This document shows, one piece after another, positions 51,520-60,549 of a stretch of 64,000 nt of DNA. Below the pieces are notes generated by a model, which saw only the letters and a list, made by a program, of their open reading frames with translations, made no database searches and was not told the origin of the DNA. Every line of letters starts with the position of its first letter. Within the stretch, counting starts at the first letter, position 1. The stretch covers positions 1,630,492 through 1,694,491 of the forward strand of contig NZ_KN150731.1 in assembly GCF_000754805.1 (NCBI RefSeq), given 5' to 3'. The position numbers and the translations under genes are program-made. The DNA comes from Yersinia frederiksenii ATCC 33641 (lineage in GTDB: Bacteria > Pseudomonadota > Gammaproteobacteria > Enterobacterales > Enterobacteriaceae).

Positions 51520-52187
51520 TGGCTATTACCGGATTATTTACCCGTAACCGCCCTAAAATCGGCAACCTCTATTTTGATGCGCTATTAGAAGAGTCGAGTG
51601 AGTTACGCACTGATGTCAGTGAGTTCCCGTTGGAAGATGCGAATACCGCCCACGATAACGTCGTGACACGAGCGTTGGCCCTAACCATGATCATTGGTGT
51701 GTCTGATAACTGGTTTCGTGAACTGCTGGCCCAGCAAGATAGCAGTATTGCCGGGTTACTAGGGGCGGGGGCCAGTATTACTACCGGTATGGCAGCCAGT
51801 TTACTTTCTGGCAGAGCGGCGGCATTGGCTGGGGTTGCTGCATCGGTCGGCACCAGTATTTACTCCGGCACATTGGGCTCACAATCACGCTCAACCCGCT
51901 CACAAAATTTACTTGAGCAATTACGTGAATTACAACGCTCACATACACCGTTCGAATTAGTGGCCAGTCGGGGAGCCGCGTATAAAAATTGCCTGATCAC
52001 CAACACTCGTACCCAATTGAAAAAAGAGAATGAGGGTGGGCTGGAGATTGTGGTTGAACTGTTGCAGCTCAATATTATTTACGACACGGTCACTGAAACC
52101 AATGACAATTTGCCCTATGGCGATAGTGCTGCCACTCAGGGGCAGCGCGAATATTCATTTGGTGAAGTTTTCGTCGAGGCCACGTAA
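51519..52187 (+). CDS. Baseplate-region protein (Dit-like hub component)
   Basis: 222 residues. An N-terminal beta segment (IGNLYFDALLEESSELRTDV), a Gly/Ala-rich hydrophobic middle (AGASITTGMAASLLSGRAAALAGVA) and a C-terminal domain (ELVASRGAAYKNCLITNTRT, EIVVELLQLNIIY). It follows the tape measure by a one-base overlap, the usual position of a distal-tail or hub protein. Confidence 0.7.
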   Translation: MAITGLFTRNRPKIGNLYFDALLEESSELRTDVSEFPLEDANTAHDNVVTRALALTMIIGVSDNWFRELLAQQDSSIAGLLGAGASITTGMAASLLSGRAAALAGVAASVGTSIYSGTLGSQSRSTRSQNLLEQLRELQRSHTPFELVASRGAAYKNCLITNTRTQLKKENEGGLEIVVELLQLNIIYDTVTETNDNLPYGDSAATQGQREYSFGEVFVEAT

Positions 52188-52477
52188 TGAAAGTTATCCC
52201 ATTGAACAATGGGTACGCCGTGCAGCGTTTCCGGGTGCAATTAAACAATCACTATCTGGTATTTCGTTTGCATTGGCTCACCCGCTTTAATTATTTTTGC
52301 GTCGATATTTATGAGCAGGGTGAACCGGTAGTTTTGGGGCGTGCTTTGCATGTCGGCGTTAATTTATTGGCTGGACTGAATACCGATATTGGCCCGCTGA
52401 TATTAGCCGGGGAGACACCGACTATCGCCAATCTTGGCATTAATAATCGCCTGACATGGTACCCCGATAATGAGTAG
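52187..52477 (+). CDS. Baseplate plug protein
   Basis: 96 residues, LNNGYAVQRFRVQLNNHYLVF, FNYFCVDIYEQGEPVVLGRA and NLGINNRLTWYPD. This pattern is that of the small baseplate plug family of simple myovirus tails. Coupled with neighbours by one-base and eight-base overlaps. Confidence 0.8.
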   Translation: MKVIPLNNGYAVQRFRVQLNNHYLVFRLHWLTRFNYFCVDIYEQGEPVVLGRALHVGVNLLAGLNTDIGPLILAGETPTIANLGINNRLTWYPDNE

Positions 52478-53363
52478 CTATTTTGGCCGTAATTACTTAC
52501 TGACCATTACCCCGGTGAGTGGTGATGAACTTACCTATCAGCCGCCATTAGAGATCCGTTTTGCTGTCGATAATACCCCGCAGAATGTCGATGCTACTGC
52601 CAGAATCACCCTATACGGTATTTCAGCGCGCACCCGCGCATTGATCCAGCGCTATGACGACAAAGAAAAACGTTATGGCAACCTGGTATTAAAAGCCGGT
52701 TATGGCGATAACATCGGCACGATATTTAGCGGGCAGATTCACAATGTCGAAGTAGTCAAAGAGGGGGTAAATACCTGCCTGCGGTTATATTGCCGCACTA
52801 TTGGGCTGGCATGGAATACCACGATATTTAAAACTTGGGGCGCGAATACTCCTGCCATTGAAATGCTCAAAGATGTCGCAGCGGCTTTTGGGCTTGATGT
52901 TGAAGTGATTGGTGACTTTTCCGACTTACCGCGTTTTGCCACTTCCTATAATTCCGGTGGCCGCTTGTGTCGCGATATTCTCGATAGCGTAAAAGATGAC
53001 TGGAAATATTACTGGATGATCACGCCATCACGGGTGCTATTAACCAGAGAGGGTGCCGCCAGAAAATGGGCTACCCACGAGATCACCGCTAAAAATGGTA
53101 TGGAAAGTGTCCCGCGCTGGTATCTCAGCACCATGGAAATTGATGTCAAAATGAATTATCAGATCCAGCTGGCCGATGTGATTAATGTAACTTCAAGTTT
53201 TTGGACGATTAATTTTAGCGGCATGTATAACACCGACCTCAATAATCTGGCGAATGTTCAACAACAGACTGGACAGTTTAATGTGTTGCGTACCTATCAC
53301 GAAGGAACTCTATGGGGTGACACGTGGAAAACCACTCTGATCAGTCAATGGCGTATGCCCTGA
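52470..53363 (+). CDS. Baseplate hub protein (gp27-like)
   Basis: 297 residues, beta-rich. Members of this group form the trimeric hub that carries the spike. PPLEIRFAVDNTPQNVDATA and ARITLYGISARTRALIQR match the N-terminal hub domain. The next gene is the spike, seven bases later. Confidence 0.78.
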   Translation: MSSYFGRNYLLTITPVSGDELTYQPPLEIRFAVDNTPQNVDATARITLYGISARTRALIQRYDDKEKRYGNLVLKAGYGDNIGTIFSGQIHNVEVVKEGVNTCLRLYCRTIGLAWNTTIFKTWGANTPAIEMLKDVAAAFGLDVEVIGDFSDLPRFATSYNSGGRLCRDILDSVKDDWKYYWMITPSRVLLTREGAARKWATHEITAKNGMESVPRWYLSTMEIDVKMNYQIQLADVINVTSSFWTINFSGMYNTDLNNLANVQQQTGQFNVLRTYHEGTLWGDTWKTTLISQWRMP

Positions 53364-53370
53364 GGTCATC

Positions 53371-54048
53371 ATGATTGAGAGCAATCCGCTGTATACCACC
53401 ATGATGCTGCTCAAGCGCGACATGGTGCGTGACCTGATGATCGGCATGCCCGGCAAAGTCATTAGTTATAATGCCGATCTGCAACGTGCAGTGGTGGAGT
53501 GCGGCATTCAACGTCATATCGGTGACGGTCAATTTAAGACACTACCCGTTATCGAACATGTGCCAGTGCAATTCTCTGGCAGTGCCGATTGGACGGTTTT
53601 TCATGAATTACCCGCGGGTACCGAGGGCTATGTTCATTTCAGCCAACGTTCTATCGACAATTGGCTCAGTCAGGGTGGGCCAGTAGCACCACTGGATGCA
53701 CGGATGTTTAATCCGTCTGATGCTTTCTTTGCTCCGGGTTACCGCTCACAGCAAACCGCGATTGCGGGCTTGCCGACGGAAGGGATTGGTTTAAGTAACC
53801 AAAGTGGCGGGGTTCGTATTCATCTCACTGACGCAGGAATTACTTTGGAGGCAGGAGGCACCTCGTTGGTGCTTACCGAATCCGGCATGAGCTATAGCGG
53901 CCCTGAGTTTACCAATAATGGGCAAACTACCCTGAATGGTCGCACTGAGGTAACCCAAGGCGGTTTGGCGGTTGAAGCATTGGAAGTTGGTGACCACGAT
54001 CACGGCGGTGTGCAGCATGGAAATGATCGCACGGATGGGCCGCAATAA
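53371..54048 (+). CDS. Membrane-puncturing spike (Gp138-type)
   Basis: 225 residues. An N-terminal OB domain (MIGMPGKVISYNADLQRAVV, HVPVQFSGSADWTVFHELP) is followed by a repetitive beta-helix (GVRIHLTDAGITLEAGG) and an HDHGG-x-QHGNDRTDG end, whose histidines probably bind iron at the tip. Acts as the central needle of the baseplate. Confidence 0.88.
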   Translation: MIESNPLYTTMMLLKRDMVRDLMIGMPGKVISYNADLQRAVVECGIQRHIGDGQFKTLPVIEHVPVQFSGSADWTVFHELPAGTEGYVHFSQRSIDNWLSQGGPVAPLDARMFNPSDAFFAPGYRSQQTAIAGLPTEGIGLSNQSGGVRIHLTDAGITLEAGGTSLVLTESGMSYSGPEFTNNGQTTLNGRTEVTQGGLAVEALEVGDHDHGGVQHGNDRTDGPQ

Positions 54049-54080
54049 ACCATTACCCAGAATTAATCCTAACTATTATC

Positions 54081-54105
54081 GCCCTGGCTTATGCTGGGGC
54101 TTTTT
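54081..54105 (+). terminator. Possible terminator after the spike gene
   Basis: GCCCTGGC / GCTGGGGC with a TTAT loop and two wobble pairs, then TTTTTATTT. Located in the only long gap in the baseplate operon. Confidence 0.6.
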
Positions 54106-54120
54106 ATTTCTGGAGGCACT

Positions 54121-54471
54121 GTGATCCGCAATTTTCAAAATGGCGACATTGTTACCCACGGCAGCCAATTCGCCAGCGGCAAAGAAGAAACCCGGCAAGC
54201 CATGATCTGCTGTCTGCGGTTATTTCTTGGTGAGTATTTTCTCAATGCCACCGAGGGAACCCCGTGGTTCCAAAGCATATTGGGCAAAACCTCACGCGAT
54301 ATTGCCGAAGCCAATATTAAACAGCGCTTATTGGCGGCCAAAGGCGTGCTGACTATTAACCGCTTTGAAATGGATCTCGATATGAAGAATCGCAAAATTA
54401 CGATATTTGCCGCCGTGATTGATATTAATAACGATGCATTTGATTTTTTGTTCACTGAGGACCTTGTCTGA
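54121..54471 (+). CDS. Baseplate wedge protein (gp25/W-like)
   Basis: 116 residues starting at GTG 54121 behind GGAGG at 54112; the frame open back to 54091 runs through the terminator. EETRQAMICCLRLFLGEYF, TPWFQSILGK and VLTINRFEMDLDMKNRKITI match the gp25/DUF2634-like wedge family. Stop overlaps the next start by one base. Confidence 0.82.
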   Translation: MIRNFQNGDIVTHGSQFASGKEETRQAMICCLRLFLGEYFLNATEGTPWFQSILGKTSRDIAEANIKQRLLAAKGVLTINRFEMDLDMKNRKITIFAAVIDINNDAFDFLFTEDLV

Positions 54472-55670
54472 TGGCAACTATTAATCGTGACGGAGCCACT
54501 GGCACCACGCTGAGTGAATATCTGGATACTATGCGCCAGCAATATCTCGCTATTGATGATGGCTGGAATATTAATCCAGAATCACCTGATGGTTTGGCAA
54601 TTGCCATTTGGTGTGAAGCATTAGCCAATTTGGACGAGGCCGTGATTAATGCCTACCACGCCGCAGATCCCAATTCAGCTATTGACCAACAATTAGACCG
54701 TATTGCCGCATTTGCCGGGATCAAACGTAAAAGCGCGACCTATTCCACTGCGACCGTCAATTTTCATGGTATCGCTTTTACCCCAATCAATGCCGGAACA
54801 TTAATCAGAAATAGGGTAACCAATACCTTATGGGTGACCGATGGCGATGTTGTTACCGACATAACAGGGAATGCGGCAGTGAATGTCACTTGTACGCAGG
54901 CAGGTGCGCAGGGGGCCAATAGTAATAATCTGACCATTATTGCCACACCTATCGGCGGTATTACGGCGGTGACAAATAACACTGCAGCATCAATGGGGTT
55001 GGATAAAGAAACCAATAATGCGTTTCGCATCCGGCGCAATGAGTCAGTAGCACTTCCTGGCTCGAACCAGATTGATAATATTTATGCGGCACTGGTCAAT
55101 ATTGAGGATGTTAAACGGGCGCGTATCTATGAAAATTTTGAGAATGAAGCAGACGAAAATGGGGTGCTTGGTCACTCAATGGCGATATTTGTTGATGGTG
55201 GTAGCATCGAAGATGTTATTAACAGCATCGCCACTAATAAAAGCCCCGGCTGTGGGTTAAACCGCTACAACATTTTTCCCAATAAAATCTCGTTGGATAC
55301 TGTTACACCAAAAGGTAACCCGATCACCGTAACCTTTTTTCGCCCCCAGCTGATACCGGTTTATGTCCGGGTAGAGATCGCCAGTAATAGCGAGTTTATT
55401 GACGATGAGATAAAACAGGCGATTGTTGATTACAGCGTCACTGGTTTTGATCAAACCAATGGTTTTTCTAAGCTGGGTTTCAAAATTGGAGAGAGCATCG
55501 GTGCGGGGCGTTTATTTACCCCGGTCAATTATCTGGTGGCCGGTAATGGTTTTGTGAATGCTATTACCGTAGGAGCGGCAGCGGAACAGGTCAATATCAG
55601 TGCAGTGAGCATTGCCTTTAACCAGTTAGGCGTGTTCAGTGCTGAGAATATCGAGGTGGTCTATGTATAA
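54471..55670 (+). CDS. Baseplate J-like protein (gp47 family)
   Basis: 399 residues. GWNINPESPDGLAIAIWCEA, the ATVNFHGIAFTPINAGTLIR entry of the J domain, and DKETNNAFRIRRNESVALPG are diagnostic. Builds the wedge ring that triggers contraction. Overlaps the DUF2612 gene by eight bases. Confidence 0.92.
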   Translation: MATINRDGATGTTLSEYLDTMRQQYLAIDDGWNINPESPDGLAIAIWCEALANLDEAVINAYHAADPNSAIDQQLDRIAAFAGIKRKSATYSTATVNFHGIAFTPINAGTLIRNRVTNTLWVTDGDVVTDITGNAAVNVTCTQAGAQGANSNNLTIIATPIGGITAVTNNTAASMGLDKETNNAFRIRRNESVALPGSNQIDNIYAALVNIEDVKRARIYENFENEADENGVLGHSMAIFVDGGSIEDVINSIATNKSPGCGLNRYNIFPNKISLDTVTPKGNPITVTFFRPQLIPVYVRVEIASNSEFIDDEIKQAIVDYSVTGFDQTNGFSKLGFKIGESIGAGRLFTPVNYLVAGNGFVNAITVGAAAEQVNISAVSIAFNQLGVFSAENIEVVYV

Positions 55671-56307
55671 CCATCGTCAAAAGGCCCTGTCACGGATTTA
55701 CCTGCAATACAAAAATGCGCCCAAATTAGTTGAATGGATAAGCCTCTTGCCGGATATCTGCCAATCCTTACTTGAGGACCAGATAACCAAAATTAATAAC
55801 TTACTGGATATTGATAATGCCGAGGGTGATCAACTGGATATTTGTGGCCATATTGCCGGGTTTATTGAGCGTCCATTAATCCGCAGTGATTACTTATCGA
55901 TATTTGCCTACAACGGCACTGGTGGTGCACAACCTTATAATGTTGCGCCTTATAAAGCGCCACATGAGCAAATCGGCAAAGTCCCGGTATCAGATTATCT
56001 CTATCGGGTATTAATCAAAGCTAAAATTCAGAAGAACAATACCAATGCGACATTGGATGAAATTAAAACCGCCGTTGATTACATTCTGGATGTTAATTCC
56101 GCCATCATCGATGGGCAGGATATGACGATGAAAACTATCTGGGTAGATAAACCGATCCCGGCCAATATCTTAGTGCTTATTCAGTTATTCGACTTAATTC
56201 CCCGACCGCAAGGCGTCAAAGCCAGCTTGATCCGTTTTAACCACCATCCTTTTGCCTATAAAGGCACATTCGACGCACAGCCTTATGGCATGGGCGCTTA
56301 TATCTAA
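55663..56307 (+). CDS. Baseplate/tail protein (DUF2612)
   Basis: 214 residues from ATG 55663 (GAGGTGG upstream). GDQLDICGHIAGFIERPLIR and KNNTNATLDEIKTAVDYI, then DLIPRPQGVKAS, are typical of DUF2612. Such proteins link baseplate to fibres. It overlaps the J-like gene. Confidence 0.85.
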   Translation: MYNHRQKALSRIYLQYKNAPKLVEWISLLPDICQSLLEDQITKINNLLDIDNAEGDQLDICGHIAGFIERPLIRSDYLSIFAYNGTGGAQPYNVAPYKAPHEQIGKVPVSDYLYRVLIKAKIQKNNTNATLDEIKTAVDYILDVNSAIIDGQDMTMKTIWVDKPIPANILVLIQLFDLIPRPQGVKASLIRFNHHPFAYKGTFDAQPYGMGAYI

Positions 56308-56320
56308 TTGGAGCCACTCT

Positions 56321-57289
56321 ATGGCAAGAAATGACAGCTTTAATCAGCCGTGGGCCAGTGTGCCTGCACAATTTGAACGTCCCGGCGATGCTCTGATTGC
56401 CCGAGGTTGGGCAGGGGGAGCATCAGAAGATCCGCCAGAAGCTAAATGGGAAAACTGGTGGCATAACCGGGTGGATTTAGCCTTACAGGAATTACAAAAC
56501 CTCGGTCAGTTGATTTGGTTTACTGATGCTCCTTATCAGGCAGGGGCGAGGGTTAATCATGGTGGTAATAGCTATATCGCATTGTCAGAAAATACGGGGG
56601 TAGAACCGACGGGAGTATTAGATATTGGAGTGTGGCGTAAAGAGGAACCAGATACCTATTTGCAGACCGCTAATAACCTCGCTGAAATAGCCACTGCAGG
56701 GCCAGAGGCAATAGCTGAGACACTCGACAATCTTGGGTTAACTGAGGCTGCCAGCATTGCTGCAAATGCATTACAAAAAAATCAAAACCTGAATGATGTA
56801 GCAAATAAAACTACAGCACGAACAAATTTAGGGCTTAAAGGGGCGGCAGTGCTGGATGTAGGTACCACTGAAGGTACTGTGGCAGCAGGGAATGATAACC
56901 GGATAATAAATGCGGTGCAGTCTACCAACACTGCAATTAGCCTGCCTGGCAGCCTGACTACCACAGGTACTTTAAAGGGCGCGACTGTCACTGCTACGGG
57001 GAATGTGACTGCTGGGGATGGAGCTGCATTTCTACAAGCTGACGGCAATATCAACGGCCCGGCATGGGGTGGCTATTTATCGACATACATTGGGAATATC
57101 AGTAATCAGACAAATGCCTATGGTGTTGTCGCTTTGGCGCGCGGAGCTTCGGTTGTCCAGTCTTATACAATTGAAGCGCCAGCAGGAACTTATGCCACGG
57201 TGTCAGGGAGCAGTACTATGCTTTACCGCGCATTATTTTTTCAACGACCTACCGGTGGATGGGTACAAATGGGCGGGGATATTGGCTAA
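56321..57289 (+). CDS. Tail fibre protein
   Basis: 322 residues from ATG 56321 (TTGGAG upstream). An N-terminal head region (NDSFNQPWASVPAQFERPGD) attaches it to the baseplate; a carbohydrate-binding-like segment follows (WFTDAPYQAGARVNHGGNSY), then typical fibre repeats (NKTTARTNLGLKGAAVLDVG, NAVQSTNTAISLP). The C-terminus likely binds the host receptor and needs the chaperone encoded next. Confidence 0.88.
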   Translation: MARNDSFNQPWASVPAQFERPGDALIARGWAGGASEDPPEAKWENWWHNRVDLALQELQNLGQLIWFTDAPYQAGARVNHGGNSYIALSENTGVEPTGVLDIGVWRKEEPDTYLQTANNLAEIATAGPEAIAETLDNLGLTEAASIAANALQKNQNLNDVANKTTARTNLGLKGAAVLDVGTTEGTVAAGNDNRIINAVQSTNTAISLPGSLTTTGTLKGATVTATGNVTAGDGAAFLQADGNINGPAWGGYLSTYIGNISNQTNAYGVVALARGASVVQSYTIEAPAGTYATVSGSSTMLYRALFFQRPTGGWVQMGGDIG

Positions 57290-57810
57290 TGAAAACTTTA
57301 CAGCATTATAAAAACTTCACCATTGCGGCGCAGGAATACGATCCAGAGTTAGGCGGTGTGGTGATTTATCACGTTGATGAAGAGGGGCGAGATTGGTACG
57401 AACTGCAAAAGACCTTTCGCGAGGACACAATAAAAGTCGGCTATAACGCGCAAGGGGTGGTTTGTACGGTATCAGAACATGTCTACGCACTGGCACCCAC
57501 TGGATTATCTATTGTTGAGGTGGAATCACTGCCGGATAACTTTGTATTGGAATACGGAGCTTATGAGTATTTAGCGGGCGAAGTTGTGCCCCGTATCCCG
57601 CCAGCGGAAGAAGTCGCCGCAGCCGCAGACGAGCGGCGCAAACAACTGATGAGTGAAATCTCGGTTGAACTGGCCACACTGGACGATATCGCCCAAAGCG
57701 GCGGGGCCACTGAGTCAGAGCTTACCCGATTGGCGGCGCTGAAACAGTACCGCATTGCCTTACTGCGCCTTGATGTTAATCAGCCGTGGCCAATCCCGCC
57801 GCTGAAGTAA
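57289..57810 (+). CDS. Tail fibre assembly chaperone (Tfa)
   Basis: 173 residues. YHVDEEGRDWYELQKTFRED, VCTVSEHVYALAPTGLSIVE and the C-terminal RRKQLMSEISVELATLDDIA region with LNQPWPIPP are Tfa hallmarks. ATG shares a base with the fibre stop. Folds the fibre C-terminus. It is the last gene that is clearly phage. Confidence 0.92.
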   Translation: MKTLQHYKNFTIAAQEYDPELGGVVIYHVDEEGRDWYELQKTFREDTIKVGYNAQGVVCTVSEHVYALAPTGLSIVEVESLPDNFVLEYGAYEYLAGEVVPRIPPAEEVAAAADERRKQLMSEISVELATLDDIAQSGGATESELTRLAALKQYRIALLRLDVNQPWPIPPLK

Positions 57811-57964
57811 ATCTAATTGTGGGGCTAACAAAGAATAATTTAATATTTATTAGCCACAGGCTTTATTTGTGGAACGCTTAGTGTTCAACGCTGTTGGTAT
57901 AGGGATAACTAAACAAAACGGGTGATTACGTTTGCACAAAAACATGAAAAAATCACCATCCAAA
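57811..57964. other. Intergenic stretch after the fibre chaperone
   Basis: 154 bases between two convergent genes. No terminator with a clear T-run and no copy of the attL 13-mer seen. Confidence 0.5.
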
Positions 57965-58594
57965 TTATACAGTCGAATAGTCAGGATGCGATTGAACTAA
58001 TAATGAAAAAGAAGAATCTATTTTAGTCATAATTTCTTTTTTTAAGATATTTACGATTTTATTTATTGATTCAGGATTAACATTATTAATATTTGCACTT
58101 AGATCACCGTGACCAAAGACATGACGAATGGCTGATAATAGCATTATTGGGTTAAAATCATTATTCGTTATAAAGGCATTTGTGTTTGCTTCATGACGGG
58201 TATTACAATTTGAAGAAATGAATGTATAAAATTTAATTGTGTCATTACCAATCGCATTAAGTTTACTTCTAATGTCATGTTTTTCCTTTGTACCAAAGGA
58301 AAAACATGTATAAACATCAGTTAATCCGACTGGAAATATATTAAAATAAGTTTCCAAGGCGCTCCAGGTAAGTAATGCCCTCATCAATGCTTCATAACCA
58401 AGCCTTGTCTCTCTAGTAGAATTCATAATATCAACACCGTTGAAGTCCTCTGCCACAGAATATCTGGCAGCAAATCTATTTATGTCTCCAAGAAGAATCT
58501 TGGCTTTAATATTACTGGCGTAATATGAAAAACCATTATTCGTTTTTATGGTCTTGCAAAATTTACTCCATTCTGATGGGTATGTTCGTGCCAT
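57965..58594 (-). CDS. HEPN-like protein, candidate defence ribonuclease
   Basis: 209 residues from ATG 58594, with AAGGA at the right distance. All-helical in appearance; the C-terminal IRHVFGHGDL gives an R-x4-H motif (Arg157, His162), the HEPN ribonuclease signature, and TRLGYEALMRALLTWSALET resembles the family's helix pair. AT-rich. It opens the non-phage stretch, convergent with the fibre genes. Toxin or abortive infection role is inferred. Confidence 0.6.
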   Translation of the reverse strand: MARTYPSEWSKFCKTIKTNNGFSYYASNIKAKILLGDINRFAARYSVAEDFNGVDIMNSTRETRLGYEALMRALLTWSALETYFNIFPVGLTDVYTCFSFGTKEKHDIRSKLNAIGNDTIKFYTFISSNCNTRHEANTNAFITNNDFNPIMLLSAIRHVFGHGDLSANINNVNPESINKIVNILKKEIMTKIDSSFSLLVQSHPDYSTV

Positions 58595-58953
58595 AAATAA
58601 CATCCTTCTGGGTTAAATGATGTAAAAAACTTCCTTTGATTAATATACCATAGTAAAAGTAACGTCCGCTCCTCGCTCATAGCGAACCTTCAGCAGCCCA
58701 TAGCTATCTGCTTCGTGGCAGGTATAGTCATTCGAACCCTGAGAGTTACACTTTTAAGTGATGCAGGGTATGCGCTTACTGGTTACGAATATTGTGCCAG
58801 AATCATGTGATTTGATGATTGCCGCTTTGCTTTCGAGCCAGTAAGTGCTCCACGTTCGCTAACGAATACTCAGGGCATGCAGATAAACTGCTGACTATAT
58901 TTCTTTCGAAGAACGTGGAATGCATACCAATCCCCGATAAAAAGGAGTTGGTG
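58595..58953. other. Region upstream of the IS110 remnant
   Basis: Holds the left copy of a direct repeat (58661-58691, related to 63676-63707) and the left end and leader of the IS110 element, where such elements encode their bridge RNA. No other gene. Confidence 0.5.
58661..58691 (+). repeat. Diverged direct repeat, left copy
   Basis: Begins AACGTCCGCTCCTCGCTCAT; 21 of the first 23 bases match the copy at 63676. The pair brackets the IS remnant and retron. Origin unknown. Confidence 0.6.
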
Positions 58954-59745
58954 ATGACCGCGATAGATCAGTTTGCTGCTCATGTTGGTCTGGACTGGGC
59001 GGATAAAAAGCACGATGTCTGCGTTCAGTTTAAAAATGGTGAGCGCATATTCCATGTAATTAAACATACGCCCGAAGCGCTTGATATCTGGCTCAACGAG
59101 TTGCACCAGAAGGTCAAAGGCAGGATCGCTATCGCCCTTGAGCTAAAGAAAGGCCCGGTAGTGTATGCTCTCCAGAAGTACCCATTTGTCACTGTCTTTC
59201 CTGTACACGCGTTGTCACTGGCCCGCTATAGGCAGACCTTTTGGCCAAGTGGTGCGAAGGATGATCCGCAGGATACCGAGTTAGCGTTAGAGCTGATGCT
59301 ACTCTATCCCGAAAAGATCAAAGCCATTGAACCCGACAATGCTGATATTCGATTACTTCAACAGCTAGTTGAACAGCGTCGACTGCTGGTCGAAGACAAA
59401 CGCCGTTTTGTGAATCGTCTCATCAACACGCTTAAGCAGTATTATCCTCAGCCCCTGGAGTGGTTCTCGCATCGGGGCAGTTCACTGTTCTGCGAGCTAA
59501 TAATCCGCTGGCCCAGTCTGCAACAATTCAAGCGGGCCCGGAGCGATACCGTCCGTCATTTTATGAACGCTAAAGGTGGTCCTGCTGTTGCATATACAGA
59601 GCAGCGGGTTGCAAGCATTGCCATCGCTATTCCCCTGACCACCGATAAAAGTGTCATTGAGGCTAACGCGCTAATGGCAACAGCACTTGCATCGCAAATC
59701 AAACATCATGATGTATTAATCAAACGGAGGAGGTCAAATCGGTGA
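58954..59745 (+). pseudogene. IS110-family transposase, C-terminally truncated
   Basis: 263 residues remain from ATG 58954 (AAGGAG upstream); intact members have about 320-400. The RuvC-like DEDD residues are present (Asp14 in VGLDWADKK, Glu63 in ALELKKGP, Asp104 and Asp107 in AKDDPQDTEL), but the C-terminal Tnp domain with its catalytic Ser is cut off after IKHHDVLI. The element is probably inactive. It lies next to the retron's downstream end. Confidence 0.85.
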
Positions 59746-59817
59746 TTGATCGTCAGCAGCGGCAAAAATGCGGCAGAGCGGGGCAGATGGCGTTGCCCCT
59801 TAAGAGAGCACAATAGC

Positions 59818-60549
59818 TTAAGCCAGATACCATTTTCTCAGCGAGATAAATTCACCGTAGACACCTGCGGCATCCTTGCTGAGTAATGCGGCGATATCCT
59901 CTTCATCACTAACAGCACCAAGCGACTCCAGCGTTGCCAACCGCAAACGAGTTAATCTGACACAGTTTAAATTCAACATTTCTATTGATTTCCGGGCTTT
60001 ATCCACATACTGGTTCGGGCAATCTGCGGAGACATCCATCACTCCTTCTTCATCGAATTCAAACCATGTTCCATCGTCAGGAGGCTCCTGCGTCGGATCG
60101 AGGATCAGTGCTGACCAGTTATGATGGGCTTTGAGCACATCACAGCTCAGATTAGCTTCATCTGTCAGGGACTCAATATAGCTTGCTGAGCGCGCGTGTT
60201 GCCCACCAAAGCAGCACCCCAACAGATTTGTCCACAATAGCGAGTAATTAATGGTGGGTACAGGCTGCCCGGCCGCTATCATCCTTTTAATGGTTTTGCT
60301 GTTCTCAGGGATAAAGTGTTCAACTTTAAACCCTAGCGGTTTGTTGTCACCTTCATCTCTGAGCGCTTTTTCACAATAGGCACAGAGACCAGCCTGATCG
60401 GCAATTATCTCATTTTTCAAACTGTCCCGGTCGGCAGAAGCTAAGGTGGTATAGAATTCACCCTTCCAACCACTATTCGCATTTTCTGGCACCGCCAGAT
60501 AAGCGTCCAGAATGTCATTGCTCAGCCGCTCTTTCCTGAAGCCTCTCAT
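59818..60549 (-). CDS. Retron-associated HNH endonuclease (PtuB-like)
   Basis: 243 residues. CAYCEKALRDEGD (Cys56, Cys59), FKVEHFIPE (His78), LLWTNLLGCC (Asn108) and a later His form an HNH/zinc core, as in Septu PtuB. In type I-A (Ec78) retrons this nuclease and the ATPase are the effector held inactive by the RT-msDNA complex. Its start shares a base with the ATPase stop (TAATG), so translation is coupled. Confidence 0.87.
   Translation of the reverse strand: MRGFRKERLSNDILDAYLAVPENANSGWKGEFYTTLASADRDSLKNEIIADQAGLCAYCEKALRDEGDNKPLGFKVEHFIPENSKTIKRMIAAGQPVPTINYSLLWTNLLGCCFGGQHARSASYIESLTDEANLSCDVLKAHHNWSALILDPTQEPPDDGTWFEFDEEGVMDVSADCPNQYVDKARKSIEMLNLNCVRLTRLRLATLESLGAVSDEEDIAALLSKDAAGVYGEFISLRKWYLA

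Larger units (their letters stand above)
16688..57810. mobile_element. Myovirus-type lambdoid prophage (right end outside window)
   Basis: Contains in order integrase-excisionase, recombination genes, repressor and Cro-like regulator, replication, antiterminator, lysis, terminase, head, contractile tail, baseplate, fibre and fibre chaperone. All structural genes look intact, so it may be inducible. The tail chaperone stop at 57,810 is the last recognisable phage gene; the mobile region probably runs on through the defence genes beyond 64,000, since no attR copy is seen. Confidence 0.9.
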
